Assembly: GCF_000969645.2 (NCBI RefSeq)
Contig: NZ_CP014222.1
Span: forward strand, 3,041,740 to 3,105,739
DNA from: Janthinobacterium sp. B9-8
Lineage (GTDB): Bacteria > Pseudomonadota > Gammaproteobacteria > Burkholderiales > Chitinibacteraceae
DNA length: 64,000 nucleotides
Reading direction: 5' to 3'
Of the stretch, positions 42,699 through 51,287 are shown piece after piece (position 1 is the first letter of the stretch; every line of letters begins with the position of its first letter). The notes below the pieces were generated by a model, which made no database searches, was not told the DNA's origin, and saw only the letters and a program-made list of their open reading frames with translations. The position numbers were made by a program, and so were the translations under genes.

Positions 42699-44111
42699 TT
42701 ATGGTGTCAGAACAAAATGATCCACACTTGAAGGGGTTTCATCCCTTACCCCATCAATATTTAGCCTAAGTTGCTCATGCTTAGCTGCAATTGCTGCAAT
42801 AATCCGCGGCTTCATCAGCTGAGCCACAGCAGCGAATACCGGCACCACTACCGAGTTACCAAACTGTTTATAGGCTTGAGTGTCGGAAACAGGAATTTGG
42901 AAGTCATCACTACTAGGACTGTCATATCCCATTAATCGAGCACACTCGCGAGGCGTCAAGCGACGTGGCCGATATTTCACATTAAGTGGATCGTGGAAGT
43001 CTTTGTGAACATCAAAACCTCGATCAATTAGAATTTCCGAACCGTCTTTGTAATAACGGGCAGAAAGTGTCCGCGTGATATCTTGTTCGCCCACTAAGCC
43101 ATAACCAAAACCATTACCCTTTGCTTTATGCTTAATTGAATAATTAAACAGATACTCCCAAAGTTTCTCGGTCAGGATATATTTGTTATCCACCTTTGCT
43201 TCCAGAATATCCCCCAATACAAGTTTCTTTTTTGGAAAATACTGGCGAATATCACGCAAGGTGAAGCCATTATGACTATTCAAATCCTTACGAAAACCAA
43301 CTAGTGCAATCCTTTCTCGGTGCTGAGGGACAAAGTGCTGGCCATCAATTACTTTAGGGTCTGATACCCCTTCATATTCAGCATCAGCCACCCAATAGCC
43401 CAGCTCATCCAATGCTTCCATGATGACTTTAAACGTCTTGCCTTTATCATGACTTTTTAGATTTTTGACATTTTCCAGCAAGAAAGCCACAGGCCGTTTA
43501 ACTTCTAAAATTTTAGCCACATCAAAGAATAAAGTGCCTTGCGTTTTGCACTCAAAACCATGGGCTCGACCAAGAGAATTCTTTTTAGAAACGCCTGCTA
43601 TCGAAAATGGCTGGCATGGAAAACCAGCCAGCAATACATCATGATCTGGAACCATCCGATTAATATTTTGAATCACTTCATCATCAGTGGCATCCGCTTT
43701 ATCACTCAACGTGATTCTACGAATATCATCGTTAAAACGATGAATTGGATCTGCATAGTGATTCGCTTTATATGTTTTAACAGAATACTCATTCCATTCA
43801 CTGGTCAATACGCAGCGCCCACCAGCCTCTTCAAAACCACGGCGAATGCCGCCGATCCCAGCAAATAAATCAATAAAATCAAAATCAGCTCGTTGATAAT
43901 GCGCTGGACGCTTAGGCAACAATGCCTGTAAAGCTTCATATTCATGATGAATTAATCGCGGTACAGCCTTACCATTCATCCAGCGATTGATCGTTTCACG
44001 GCAACGGTCGTTGCCCGGTGCAATTTGGTTAAGATAGCTAGCAATGTATTTCTGGTCGTATATTTCCAAGACCGCCTTCAGCAAGGCAAGGTCTTCTTGT
44101 TGCGTTTTCAT
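42699..44111 (-). CDS. Dcm-like DNA (cytosine-5) methyltransferase
   Basis: Protective methylase of the system, forming 5-methylcytosine. The start at 44111 ([11 protein letters not shown]) has GGAA seven bases upstream; a longer frame begins at 44150. 470 residues. An N-terminal region of about 75 residues as in E. coli Dcm is followed by motif [14 protein letters not shown], catalytic motif [11 protein letters not shown] (Cys near 166), VI ENVKNL, VIII QHRERI, and [13 protein letters not shown]. The whole chain follows Dcm/M.EcoRII closely, which supports CCWGG as target. No vsr repair gene is adjacent. It is convergent with the endonuclease gene, the stops 48 bases apart. Confidence 0.94.
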   Translation of the reverse strand: MKTQQEDLALLKAVLEIYDQKYIASYLNQIAPGNDRCRETINRWMNGKAVPRLIHHEYEALQALLPKRPAHYQRADFDFIDLFAGIGGIRRGFEEAGGRCVLTSEWNEYSVKTYKANHYADPIHRFNDDIRRITLSDKADATDDEVIQNINRMVPDHDVLLAGFPCQPFSIAGVSKKNSLGRAHGFECKTQGTLFFDVAKILEVKRPVAFLLENVKNLKSHDKGKTFKVIMEALDELGYWVADAEYEGVSDPKVIDGQHFVPQHRERIALVGFRKDLNSHNGFTLRDIRQYFPKKKLVLGDILEAKVDNKYILTEKLWEYLFNYSIKHKAKGNGFGYGLVGEQDITRTLSARYYKDGSEILIDRGFDVHKDFHDPLNVKYRPRRLTPRECARLMGYDSPSSDDFQIPVSDTQAYKQFGNSVVVPVFAAVAQLMKPRIIAAIAAKHEQLRLNIDGVRDETPSSVDHFVLTP

Positions 44112-44135
44112 TTCAATTCCAACTGGGTCAAACGT

Positions 44136-44168
44136 GTGACAAAATATCACTCAAATGTCCCTTTGTCA
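44136..44168 (-). promoter_or_regulatory. TGACAAA...TTTGTCA operator-like repeat before the methyltransferase
   Basis: TGACAAA (44138-44144) and TTTGTCA (44162-44168) are 7-bp inverted half-sites in the short region before the methyltransferase start. The longer GTGACAAAAT at 44136 recurs exactly at 44502, before the 100-residue gene. This fits a shared regulator, by inference. Confidence 0.45.
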
Positions 44169-44175
44169 TGTAAAT

Positions 44176-44204
44176 TTGATATTTTGATTTTGTTTATACA
44201 TAAT
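44176..44204 (+). promoter_or_regulatory. Predicted sigma-70 promoter of the small RHH-like gene
   Basis: TTGATA (44176-44181), a 17-base spacer and CATAAT (44199-44204) match five of six positions at each element. Transcription would start near 44211, just before the small gene. Confidence 0.6.
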
Positions 44205-44237
44205 CATTAAAAACAGATTACAAGTGATGGTGTGAAC

Positions 44238-44417
44238 ATGACAATGGTAAAAAAAAGAGGAGGGTTGCGACTCGGGGCCGGTAGAAAACCATTAAGTACA
44301 AGCCCATTAACGGCTGTAGTCTCCGTACGAGTTACACCCGAAGAGGCGGTGCGTTTTAAGAAACTAGGTGGTTCGGCATGGCTTAGGGAAAAATTAAAGG
44401 ATTGCAAAGAAGAGTAA
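44238..44417 (+). CDS. Small ribbon-helix-helix-like protein, possible R-M controller
   Basis: 59 residues from the ATG at 44238; GTG 44232 and ATG 44244 are alternatives. A basic, glycine-rich start (KKRGGLRLGAGRKP) is followed by VVSVRVTPEEAVRFKKLGGSAWLREKL. This is one beta strand and two helices in the pattern of Arc/MetJ-type DNA-binding proteins, often seen in plasmid and phage regulators. It is divergent from the methyltransferase with about 126 bases between them, as for controller genes of restriction systems. The function is inferred from fold pattern and place; no known controller family (HTH C-proteins) matches. Confidence 0.65.
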   Translation: MTMVKKRGGLRLGAGRKPLSTSPLTAVVSVRVTPEEAVRFKKLGGSAWLREKLKDCKEE

Positions 44418-44470
44418 ATCATTACAACAATCTTTATCCCTGTGTATGAAGCAGCCCCTTTTATCCAAAT

Positions 44471-44492
44471 ATGTAACTGATATGTAACTGAT
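44471..44492. repeat. Perfect 11-bp tandem repeat before the 100-residue gene
   Basis: ATGTAACTGAT occurs twice in direct succession (44471-44481 and 44482-44492), 17 bases before the start codon of the next gene. It could be paired regulator sites or a slippage product. Confidence 0.6.
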
Positions 44493-44509
44493 AACAAAAT
44501 GGTGACAAA

Positions 44510-44812
44510 ATGAGTAACGTAACAACATGGCCCTATGAAGAAACCCATCTAGGGTATGAAATAGAAATTGATGCAAATGAAGATAAATACCGAGGTGGTT
44601 TCGCATGGTCGATACGCAAAGATGAAGGCGAGTTTGATTGTGGCTTGGCTAACAGTGTTCAAGACGCATTAGACGAAGCTCGCAAAGCCATCGCCGTTTT
44701 AAAAAAAGAGATACGTAATCCTCACGGAAAAGTCTTCCTCGCTTTCAACGCCCCACGATTCCCTCTGAGACCCCCTGAATTATTGAATTCGACAATTAAT
44801 ATGCTCCAATAA
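44510..44812 (+). CDS. Uncharacterised 100-residue protein of the R-M island
   Basis: Not recognised. The first 65 residues alternate strands and a helix (HLGYEIEIDANE, GGFAWSIRKDEGEF, SVQDALDEARKAIAVL), a pattern loosely like HicB-type or other small partly-RNase-H-like proteins. The C-terminus is proline-rich (PRFPLRPPELL). No signal peptide is seen. GGTG five bases before the ATG may serve as ribosome site. It follows the RHH-like gene by about 90 bases on the same strand, so the two may form a unit. A role in restriction control or in a toxin-antitoxin pair is speculation. Confidence 0.6.
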   Translation: MSNVTTWPYEETHLGYEIEIDANEDKYRGGFAWSIRKDEGEFDCGLANSVQDALDEARKAIAVLKKEIRNPHGKVFLAFNAPRFPLRPPELLNSTINMLQ

Positions 44813-44846
44813 TTGTGGAGGTGGCGTTGTTACCTTAAGTATGGAT

Positions 44847-44882
44847 AAAAAAAACAAAGCACGGATTTATACCCGTGCTTTG
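44847..44882 (-). terminator. Intrinsic terminator of the ECF sigma gene
   Basis: On the minus strand AAAGCACGG and CCGTGCTTT form a 9-bp stem followed by TGTTTTTTTT, just past the sigma factor stop. Confidence 0.9.
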
Positions 44883-44896
44883 CCTAAAAACACCAT

Positions 44897-45457
44897 TCAT
44901 TCCCCAACTAATACCGCATCATCTTTCAACCAATAACCACTAGCCAGAAGTTGCTCCCGCACCTGAGCTCTGGCACGGTGCAAGCGGCTTTTGACTGCTT
45001 CCAGGCTCAGGCCCAGTTCGGCGGCTACCTCGGGTGCGGTCAGCTCGTGTACATCGCGCAGCAGCAAAACCTCGCGATAAATTGGGGTGAGCTGTTGCAA
45101 TGCACGGGTTAAATCCATCCTCAGATCGGTGGGGACAAGCGGTGAATGAGGCATGTCATGTGGTGCCAGCTCGTCCAGCGATTCGGCATATTTTTGGCGG
45201 CGAAACAGGCGATAGCACTCGCGCTCTACAATGCGAAACAACCAGCTCGCAAACGTGGCCACGGTGCGCAACGCACCAATCTGGCGATAAAGCTGCCAAA
45301 GCGCAATCTGCACCGCATCTTCGGCGTCCTCGGTGCTTGAGCAAGTGCGACGGGCAAAGCGTTTTAAGTCGGGCTGGCAAGCGGTAAGCAAATCTGCAAT
45401 CGCTTCCGAGTCACCCAAGCGGGCGGCTTCAATCAATTGTACTCTGGCATGGATCAT
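44897..45457 (-). CDS. ECF-type RNA polymerase sigma factor
   Basis: Extracytoplasmic-function sigma factor. A 270-codon frame exists, but the ATG at 45457 (MIHARVQLIEAARLGD) gives a normal length of 186 residues and has a GGA-type ribosome site. Region 2 is about residues 22-90 (AEDAVQIALWQLYRQIG, FASWLFRIVERECYRLFRR) and region 4 about 115-170 (YREVLLLRDVHELTAPEVAAELGLSLEAVKSRLHRARAQ). No anti-sigma gene is adjacent. The DUF2892 membrane protein gene directly upstream ends at the same point, so both are on one transcript. Confidence 0.9.
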   Translation of the reverse strand: MIHARVQLIEAARLGDSEAIADLLTACQPDLKRFARRTCSSTEDAEDAVQIALWQLYRQIGALRTVATFASWLFRIVERECYRLFRRQKYAESLDELAPHDMPHSPLVPTDLRMDLTRALQQLTPIYREVLLLRDVHELTAPEVAAELGLSLEAVKSRLHRARAQVREQLLASGYWLKDDAVLVGE

Positions 45458-45459
45458 GT

Positions 45460-45669
45460 TTATTTTTCCAAGTAGCGGCGGCCAACGAGCGCGCAGGCCG
45501 GGCAAAATCCCACAAAGGCAGTAAGTATCATCGTGGCGGCTGTTGCCCCTGCGAGCCAGCTGACAATACCGGCAGTCAGCTCCGCCCAAACAGCCCAGCC
45601 GATGACTAAGCCAAGTGCGATACGAAGAACGCGTTCCCAGAGGGGAAGATTGCGTTTGATGAAGAACAT
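45460..45669 (-). CDS. DUF2892 (YgaP-like transmembrane) protein
   Basis: 69-residue membrane protein with the DUF2892 layout: NLPLWERVLRIALGLVIG at residues 7-24, a second helix near 37-53, and the ending FVGFCPACALVG with a CxxC. In other bacteria this domain is fused to rhodanese or stands alone near sulfur and stress genes. Its stop abuts the sigma factor start, so the pair is probably cotranslated. It could act as a membrane sensor for the sigma factor; this is a guess from position. Confidence 0.85.
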   Translation of the reverse strand: MFFIKRNLPLWERVLRIALGLVIGWAVWAELTAGIVSWLAGATAATMILTAFVGFCPACALVGRRYLEK

Positions 45670-45694
45670 GGTGAATTCCTAGTTTGAAATGGAT

Positions 45695-45710
45695 GACCTC
45701 TACTAGAGTC
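45695..45710. promoter_or_regulatory. Palindrome upstream of the DUF2892-ECF pair
   Basis: CTCTA-C-TAGAG is a perfect 5+1+5 palindrome, with GA and TC further out (one base inserted), 26 bases before the DUF2892 start. It is a possible operator or autoregulatory site. Confidence 0.35.
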
Positions 45711-45963
45711 GGCAAAATTCAAAATGGATTCAGCATCAATCAAAAAAATTACGGGTCGGGGCGATTTTTCTTTGGCGTTACACTAGATATCAGGCAAATA
45801 AACGATAGCCCAAGTGAGCAAGCTTATTCCCCCAATCTAATCCTCGATAGCTACGGTTAAACACCTCGCTCGCTTACAATAAACCTTGCTTGTACTTATT
45901 GCCTCCAGTAATCTCGATAAAAGCCGAAGTTTTCTGTCAAATCAGCTACATAAGAGAATATGA

Positions 45964-47280
45964 ATGAGAGATCCAATCCAGCAGGGAAACACCTTCGCGG
46001 CTCGGCCTTTAAATAGGGGAGACTACAAAACCTTGGGCTTGGCATCACTTGGTGGTGCCTTAGAGTTTTACGATTTTATTATTTTTGTATTTTTCACTGT
46101 TGTTTTAGGCAAGCTTTTCTTTCCGCCTGATATGCCCGATGCACTCAGGCAGGTTCAGACCTTTAGTATTTTTGCCGCAGGCTATCTGGCCCGCCCGCTG
46201 GGTGGCATTGCGATGGCGCATTTTGGTGATTTGCTTGGGCGCAAAAAAATGTTCACCCTCAGTATTATGATGATGGCCTTGCCCACGCTGATGATTGGCT
46301 TACTGCCCACCTATCAGCAAATCGGTATCTGGGCCCCCATCTGTTTGCTGGCCTTACGTATTTTACAAGGCGCAGCGATTGGTGGCGAAGTACCCGGGGC
46401 TTGGGTGTTTGTGGCCGAACATGCGCCCGAACGCCATACAGGCCTAGCTTGCAGCTTAATTACCTCGGGCCTGACGCTGGGCATTTTATTAGGTGCATTG
46501 ATCGCCATGACGATGAATAGCCTGTTTAGCCCAGCCGAGCTAGAAGCATGGGCCTGGCGTGTGCCTTTCTTAATTGGCGGTGTATTTGGCTTGGTAGCCA
46601 TGTATTTACGCAAATGGCTGCATGAAACGCCGGTTTTTTTAGAGCTGCAAGCCAAAAAACATCTGGCGACCGAGCTACCGCTAAAGCAAGTGCTGCGAGA
46701 TCATCGCCTCAGCATTGCTATTTCTATGCTGGCCACCTTTTTACTTGCGGTGGCAATTGTGGTCGCTATTTTGATGACGCCGGCTTATTTACAAAAACAA
46801 TTCGCGGTATTGCCCGTTGATGCCTTAAGGGCTAATTGCTATGCCATCGTGGCGCTAAGTTTGGGTTGTGTGGTGGCGGGCTGGGCAGCAGACAAACTAG
46901 GCACTGGCCTGACGATTCTGATCGGCAGCATCTTGCTAGGCAGCAGCAGCTACGCGTTTTATCACACCATGAGCCATGACACGAGCCAGCTCGCCCTGCT
47001 CTACCCGCTAATGGGATTTACCGTGGGGATTGTTGGCGCAGTGCCGCTCTTGATGATTAAAGCCTTCCCCGCAGCCATTCGCTTTAGCGGTTTATCTTTT
47101 TCTTATAATGTGGCCTATGCCTTTGCTGGGGGCCTAACGCCGGTTATTTTATCCTTCTGGATTAAATACGATGTGCTGGCCCCCAGCTATTATCTTTTGC
47201 TACTTAGCATCATCGGAACGGGATTGGGCGGCTACTTAATCGCAAATCAAGGTCAGCAGCTTAAACACAGTATTCGATAA
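45964..47280 (+). CDS. MFS transporter of the metabolite:H+ symporter type
   Basis: Inner-membrane transporter with twelve predicted helices, 438 residues. The start of the fold reads LGGALEFYDFIIFVFFT. The family signature between helices 2 and 3 is FGDLLGRKKMF, and LRILQGAAIGGEVPGAWVF follows near 139. This is the pattern of ProP/ShiA/KgtP-like symporters for osmolytes, organic acids or shikimate. The substrate cannot be told. The sequence starts after a 294-bp upstream region and is followed by its own terminator, so it is monocistronic. Confidence 0.88.
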   Translation: MRDPIQQGNTFAARPLNRGDYKTLGLASLGGALEFYDFIIFVFFTVVLGKLFFPPDMPDALRQVQTFSIFAAGYLARPLGGIAMAHFGDLLGRKKMFTLSIMMMALPTLMIGLLPTYQQIGIWAPICLLALRILQGAAIGGEVPGAWVFVAEHAPERHTGLACSLITSGLTLGILLGALIAMTMNSLFSPAELEAWAWRVPFLIGGVFGLVAMYLRKWLHETPVFLELQAKKHLATELPLKQVLRDHRLSIAISMLATFLLAVAIVVAILMTPAYLQKQFAVLPVDALRANCYAIVALSLGCVVAGWAADKLGTGLTILIGSILLGSSSYAFYHTMSHDTSQLALLYPLMGFTVGIVGAVPLLMIKAFPAAIRFSGLSFSYNVAYAFAGGLTPVILSFWIKYDVLAPSYYLLLLSIIGTGLGGYLIANQGQQLKHSIR

Positions 47281-47317
47281 AAAAGCCGTCCCTTACTCAA
47301 CAAGGGACGGCTTTTTT
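47281..47317 (+). terminator. Intrinsic terminator of the MFS gene
   Basis: GCCGTCCCTT and AAGGGACGGC pair around ACTCAAC; six T residues follow. It begins right at the stop codon. Confidence 0.92.
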
Positions 47318-47384
47318 CAAAAGAATAAGGCTGTAGGTAGTTAGGCATAACTTATCAAGCATTATTAAAATGCAAAAGCATGTA

Positions 47385-47465
47385 TTTTCTTAGGGTGTGC
47401 AAGCGCTTTTCTTGCGCACCGGCCCTTGGTGCGCAACGACTTCGTCGTTTCACACCCTAAGAAAA
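47385..47465. repeat. 81-bp miniature element with 15-bp terminal inverted repeats
   Basis: TTTTCTTAGGGTGTG and CACACCCTAAGAAAA are perfect terminal inverted repeats. The centre (AAGCGCTTTTCTTGCGCACC... and ACGACTTCGTCGT) adds internal hairpins. It has no coding capacity. A half copy lies at 31356-31400. Confidence 0.75.
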
Positions 47466-47565
47466 ACGCATAATTTAAAAAGGTAGGATCACTTATATAA
47501 AAGCACTTAATGCATCGTTGTATTTTTCAACCACGATGTTTTATTTTCAAACTGATCACAAGCAC

Positions 47566-48549
47566 TTAAGACGATAAAAACACCTTACGCTCACCGCGTT
47601 GGCAGGCTTGAATCGCCAATTGAAAATCGTCCATTACAAAAATATCGCCTTTTTCTTGCAAAAGCAGCTGCTTATTTTTAACTAATGCAATGACATGATT
47701 CAATACCCTATGCCATTGATCTTTGCTAACTTTTGTATTCCACATTCGCAAATGAAACATGCTGGATTTTATTTTTAAATGCGTATGGATATAGGGCCAA
47801 TCGACGGTTTGGCCGGAGAGTAAACCTAATACCAAAAACTGCCCTTGCTCCGCTAGCGAGCTCGCCAATTCGGTGCCTTGCAGGCCACCAATTAAATCAA
47901 TAGCATAATCAGCGCCTTTCCCCTCGCTTAGTTTTAATACCTGCTCAAGCACTTTTTCTTTTGCAGAATCAATCACGGCCCATGCACCTAGATCTAATAA
48001 AGCAGGCTGAGGCCGGCGCACTACGGCAATCATTTTTACGCCTAATTGCTGGCATAATTGCGCAAATATTTTACCAATAGCTGAATTAGCCGCATTCACA
48101 ATCAATATACCCCCAGCCTTCAACTTGAATTCTTCATGGCAAATAAGCCATGCAGTCAGGGGATTAATATAAAGCTGGGCAGCGGCGATATCGCTGATTT
48201 CATCGGGGATAAATACAGCATTTGCTGCGGGCAGAGTAATCAACTGCTGCCATGTCCCCTCGCCCCTAAGTGGCAAAATACGCTGGCCGAGCAAGGAAGC
48301 ACTCACTCCCTGCCCTACTTCACAAATCTCGGCCACACCTTCGTAGCCCACAATCTGTGGCAAAGCAATTCGGTGTGCGTAATGGCCGTAAATAGGGATT
48401 AAATCAGAAGGGTTAATCGGGGCTAATTTCATTTCCGCCCTAATTTCACCCGCGCGAAGAAGTGTAATCGCTTCGGTTTCAAGATTTAAAACATCAAGCG
48501 GTTTGCCAAATTCACGATATAAAATACAGCGGTTATGCAAATCAATCAC
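47566..48549 (-). CDS. Zinc-independent MDR oxidoreductase, enoyl reductase/quinone oxidoreductase-like
   Basis: Medium-chain dehydrogenase/reductase of 327 residues, probably NADPH-dependent. The N-terminal catalytic domain carries LAPINPSDLIPIYGHY near 42-57 and PQIVGYEGVAEI; GEGTWQQLI near 96 is like the MECR (trans-2-enoyl-CoA reductase) branch. The cofactor motif AANSAIGKIFAQLCQQLG is near 151. Catalytic and structural zinc cysteines are absent. The substrate is uncertain: an enoyl thioester or quinone. It lies ten bases downstream of the GGDEF-EAL gene on the same strand, so cotranscription is likely. Confidence 0.85.
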   Translation of the reverse strand: MIDLHNRCILYREFGKPLDVLNLETEAITLLRAGEIRAEMKLAPINPSDLIPIYGHYAHRIALPQIVGYEGVAEICEVGQGVSASLLGQRILPLRGEGTWQQLITLPAANAVFIPDEISDIAAAQLYINPLTAWLICHEEFKLKAGGILIVNAANSAIGKIFAQLCQQLGVKMIAVVRRPQPALLDLGAWAVIDSAKEKVLEQVLKLSEGKGADYAIDLIGGLQGTELASSLAEQGQFLVLGLLSGQTVDWPYIHTHLKIKSSMFHLRMWNTKVSKDQWHRVLNHVIALVKNKQLLLQEKGDIFVMDDFQLAIQACQRGERKVFLSS

Positions 48550-48559
48550 CTTGCAAGCT

Positions 48560-51169
48560 CTAAATCTTTGCCTGCAAACCCAACCTCATCCAAAGCTCGG
48601 CCACACCGCTAGGCACGGCTTCGCTAAAGTAGAAGCCTTGCATCCGTTGCACGCCTAAGCCCTGTAAAAAGCGCGCCGTTTCAAGGTTTTCAACGCCTTC
48701 CACCACAATTTCCAGCCCAAGCCCTAAGCCAAGTTGCACGATAGCTTGCATAATCCGGCGGCCATCTTCAGTGTGCAGACGCAGGGCAAAAGACACATCA
48801 ATTTTAATCATTTGTGCCGGCATTTCATGCAGCTGGGAGAGCGATGAATAGCCGGTGCCAAAATCATCAATCGCAATTTCAAAGCCAGAGGCGTTCAGCT
48901 GGCGTAAATGCCGCAGCTGGCGCGAGTAATCGGTGAGGGCCACTGATTCAGTGATTTCAAGAATCACATCCTCGGCGCGCAAGCGGTGTTGCATCAGCCT
49001 TTCATTAAGCTGAGTCACAAACTGCGGCTGAAACAGCTGGCTACGCGAGATATTAATCATCAGCTTTTGCGTTAAACCTGCATCACGCCATTCGCGTAAT
49101 TTAGAAAAACTTTGCTGAATCACAAGCTCAGACAGCTCCTGGATCAAACCAACTTTCTCGGCCATAGGGATAAACAGCTCGGGGCTAATCCAGCCGCTTT
49201 GCTCGTCCTGCCAACGTGCAAGCGCTTCAACCGAGATCACCTCCCCGGTTCTGGCATCTACAATCGGCTGATAAAACACTTGCAAACGATTATTACGAAT
49301 CGCCGTTGAAAGGCGCGATTGAATCGCCACATGCTCACGCCCAAGTGCTTTTAAATGCACAATATCGCTGTAAAAGCAGACATTGTTCCGGCCAGTATGT
49401 TTGGCGTGATACATGGTGTGATCGGCGGCAGATAGTAATTCTTCGCCCGATTCGGCGTTGTCGGGAAAAACTGCAAATCCTAGCGAAATAGTAGGCTGAG
49501 TTTCCATGCCATCAATGGTTACCCCCTGCCTTGCTGCGGTGCGTAGGCGATCTGCAAGCTCTCTCATGACGTTTAAATCAGTTAGATCGGGCATTAAAAT
49601 CACAAACTCATCACCGCCCCAGCGTGCTAATACGTCATTTTCACGCAAAACGCCTGCCAGCTGCCTTGCCACATTCACCAGTAATTCATCACCAATCTGA
49701 TGGCCAAAGGCATCATTGATTTGCTTAAAGTGATCCAGATCGATAAACCCCAGGGCCACTTTGGTGTTTTCCACCCGTGCTCGATCAATCGCGCTATGAA
49801 TTTCGCTATCGAGCATCAAGCGATTAGGCAATTTAGTCAGCGAATCATAAAGCGCCAGCTGGGTAATATGCTGTTCGTTTAAATGGGTGATGGTGACATC
49901 ACGCAGCACACCACGGATAGCAGACAACAAGCCATCAGGGGTACGGTGGGCAATCAGCCTGGCCTCCACCCACATATGCTCGCCATTGGCTTGCACCAGC
50001 CTGAAACGCTGGGTAACAGGCTCTGTGGTTTTTAGTATTTTTGATAAGGCCTCGACCATTGCAAGACCATCATTTGGATGAACCCAAGCAAATAAGGGCT
50101 GGCCCAAATCGCTGGCAACTTCTCGTAAATCAAGTGCGCGTAATTTGGCCCAAGCAGGCGTGGTGCGTACCAACTCGCCTGTAGGTGATAAATCAATCAC
50201 GGCCTCTTCAAGCAAGTTCAGCGTATCCAGCATGGTTTTACGCTGCGCATCTTCAAGCATCAGTACGGTCACATCATGCACCAGAGCAACCGCATGGTTT
50301 TGCCCATTAGGCGCTTGCACAGGCTGCAGCCGTATAAGCAAATAAACAGGGCCATTCGGCGTTTGTACCGTGCAATTAAACTGGGCGCTTTCTTTATTTT
50401 TTAAAATACGCGGCAAATAATGCACCAGCTCAGATGCCAGCTCATAGGGCAGTACACTGATAATTGCCCGCCCCTGTAACATTTCAGCGGACGGCAAATC
50501 AGGGTGGCCAGACCATACACTGATAATCACTCCCTGCTGATTACACTCAAACACCATATCTTGCAGTACGCCCACCAAGGCACGTAAGCGTTGCTGATTG
50601 CACATCAGCTCTTGCTCAACCCGCTGCTTCACCAAAGCCTGAGCCACATGATTGCTCAGCATGGCTAAAAGCCTTAACTCACTACGGCTGCGTTGTACTT
50701 CCGTATCATTTAAAAAGCACAGAAAACCAAATGGTTCCCCCTTCTCAAGCAAGGGAATACACAGCAGCTGACGCACGCCAATTTGTGCCATCAACATTTG
50801 TTCAGCAAGGGGTAATTCTAAAAGGGATTTACTCAGCACCATGCCTACAGCCAGCGTGTCTGCCAGCAAGGGATAAGCGCTGTAATCGAGAGAGCGGCAA
50901 GGATCAGGGGTAAAGTCAGCTAAACGGGTATCGGGATCCCGCCAGGCCGACACTAAATGCGCAGCCTGATTGTCTGGCGTATTTAAATAAAAACACGCCG
51001 CACTGCTTTTAGAGGCTTCAGCCAAGATATGTAAAGCATCCAGCATGCCTTCTCTGCCGGTGTCTAGCAAAGCGGCGACCATGCTGTCAAAAGCTTCAAA
51101 ATAAGTTTGCAACAACCCAAGCTCGCTCCGAAGTTCGAAATCAGGATCAGATAATACATTGCGCTGCAC
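48560..51169 (-). CDS. Sensor protein with GAF, PAS, GGDEF and EAL domains
   Basis: Cyclic-di-GMP signalling protein of 869 residues without membrane segments. Order: a GAF-like domain (about 35-195), a PAS domain (about 200-305), a PAS/PAC domain (about 315-435), GGDEF (about 440-600) and EAL (about 615-865). The diguanylate cyclase signature RWGGDEFVIL is intact. The EAL motif is intact as SVEALARW, with later IDDFGTGYSSL and KIDVSF. Both activities are possible; which dominates cannot be told. The input ligands are unknown. Confidence 0.93.
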   Translation of the reverse strand: MQRNVLSDPDFELRSELGLLQTYFEAFDSMVAALLDTGREGMLDALHILAEASKSSAACFYLNTPDNQAAHLVSAWRDPDTRLADFTPDPCRSLDYSAYPLLADTLAVGMVLSKSLLELPLAEQMLMAQIGVRQLLCIPLLEKGEPFGFLCFLNDTEVQRSRSELRLLAMLSNHVAQALVKQRVEQELMCNQQRLRALVGVLQDMVFECNQQGVIISVWSGHPDLPSAEMLQGRAIISVLPYELASELVHYLPRILKNKESAQFNCTVQTPNGPVYLLIRLQPVQAPNGQNHAVALVHDVTVLMLEDAQRKTMLDTLNLLEEAVIDLSPTGELVRTTPAWAKLRALDLREVASDLGQPLFAWVHPNDGLAMVEALSKILKTTEPVTQRFRLVQANGEHMWVEARLIAHRTPDGLLSAIRGVLRDVTITHLNEQHITQLALYDSLTKLPNRLMLDSEIHSAIDRARVENTKVALGFIDLDHFKQINDAFGHQIGDELLVNVARQLAGVLRENDVLARWGGDEFVILMPDLTDLNVMRELADRLRTAARQGVTIDGMETQPTISLGFAVFPDNAESGEELLSAADHTMYHAKHTGRNNVCFYSDIVHLKALGREHVAIQSRLSTAIRNNRLQVFYQPIVDARTGEVISVEALARWQDEQSGWISPELFIPMAEKVGLIQELSELVIQQSFSKLREWRDAGLTQKLMINISRSQLFQPQFVTQLNERLMQHRLRAEDVILEITESVALTDYSRQLRHLRQLNASGFEIAIDDFGTGYSSLSQLHEMPAQMIKIDVSFALRLHTEDGRRIMQAIVQLGLGLGLEIVVEGVENLETARFLQGLGVQRMQGFYFSEAVPSGVAELWMRLGLQAKI

Positions 51170-51287
51170 GGCAAACCTCTTTTGAAGAACACCCCGAAAT
51201 GCTGACCCGGGGGCTCTGAAACTAAGCTGCGGGTTATTCCCGCCCTACAAAAGTATTCAGGGTGAGCATCAAGCCCACCCCAACACC

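Noticed and set aside
41000..44850. Prophage or integrative element around the restriction genes
   Set aside because: No integrase, transposase, phage structural gene, tRNA or attachment repeats were seen at the borders.
45701..45708. TACTAGAG, identical to a synthetic BioBrick scar
   Set aside because: An 8-bp match is expected by chance in 64 kb, and it is part of a natural palindrome in an otherwise ordinary region.
44897..45715. 270-codon reading of the sigma factor with an N-terminal extension
   Set aside because: The first 86 codons overlap the DUF2892 gene in another frame and look non-coding; the ATG at 45457 gives the normal ECF length.
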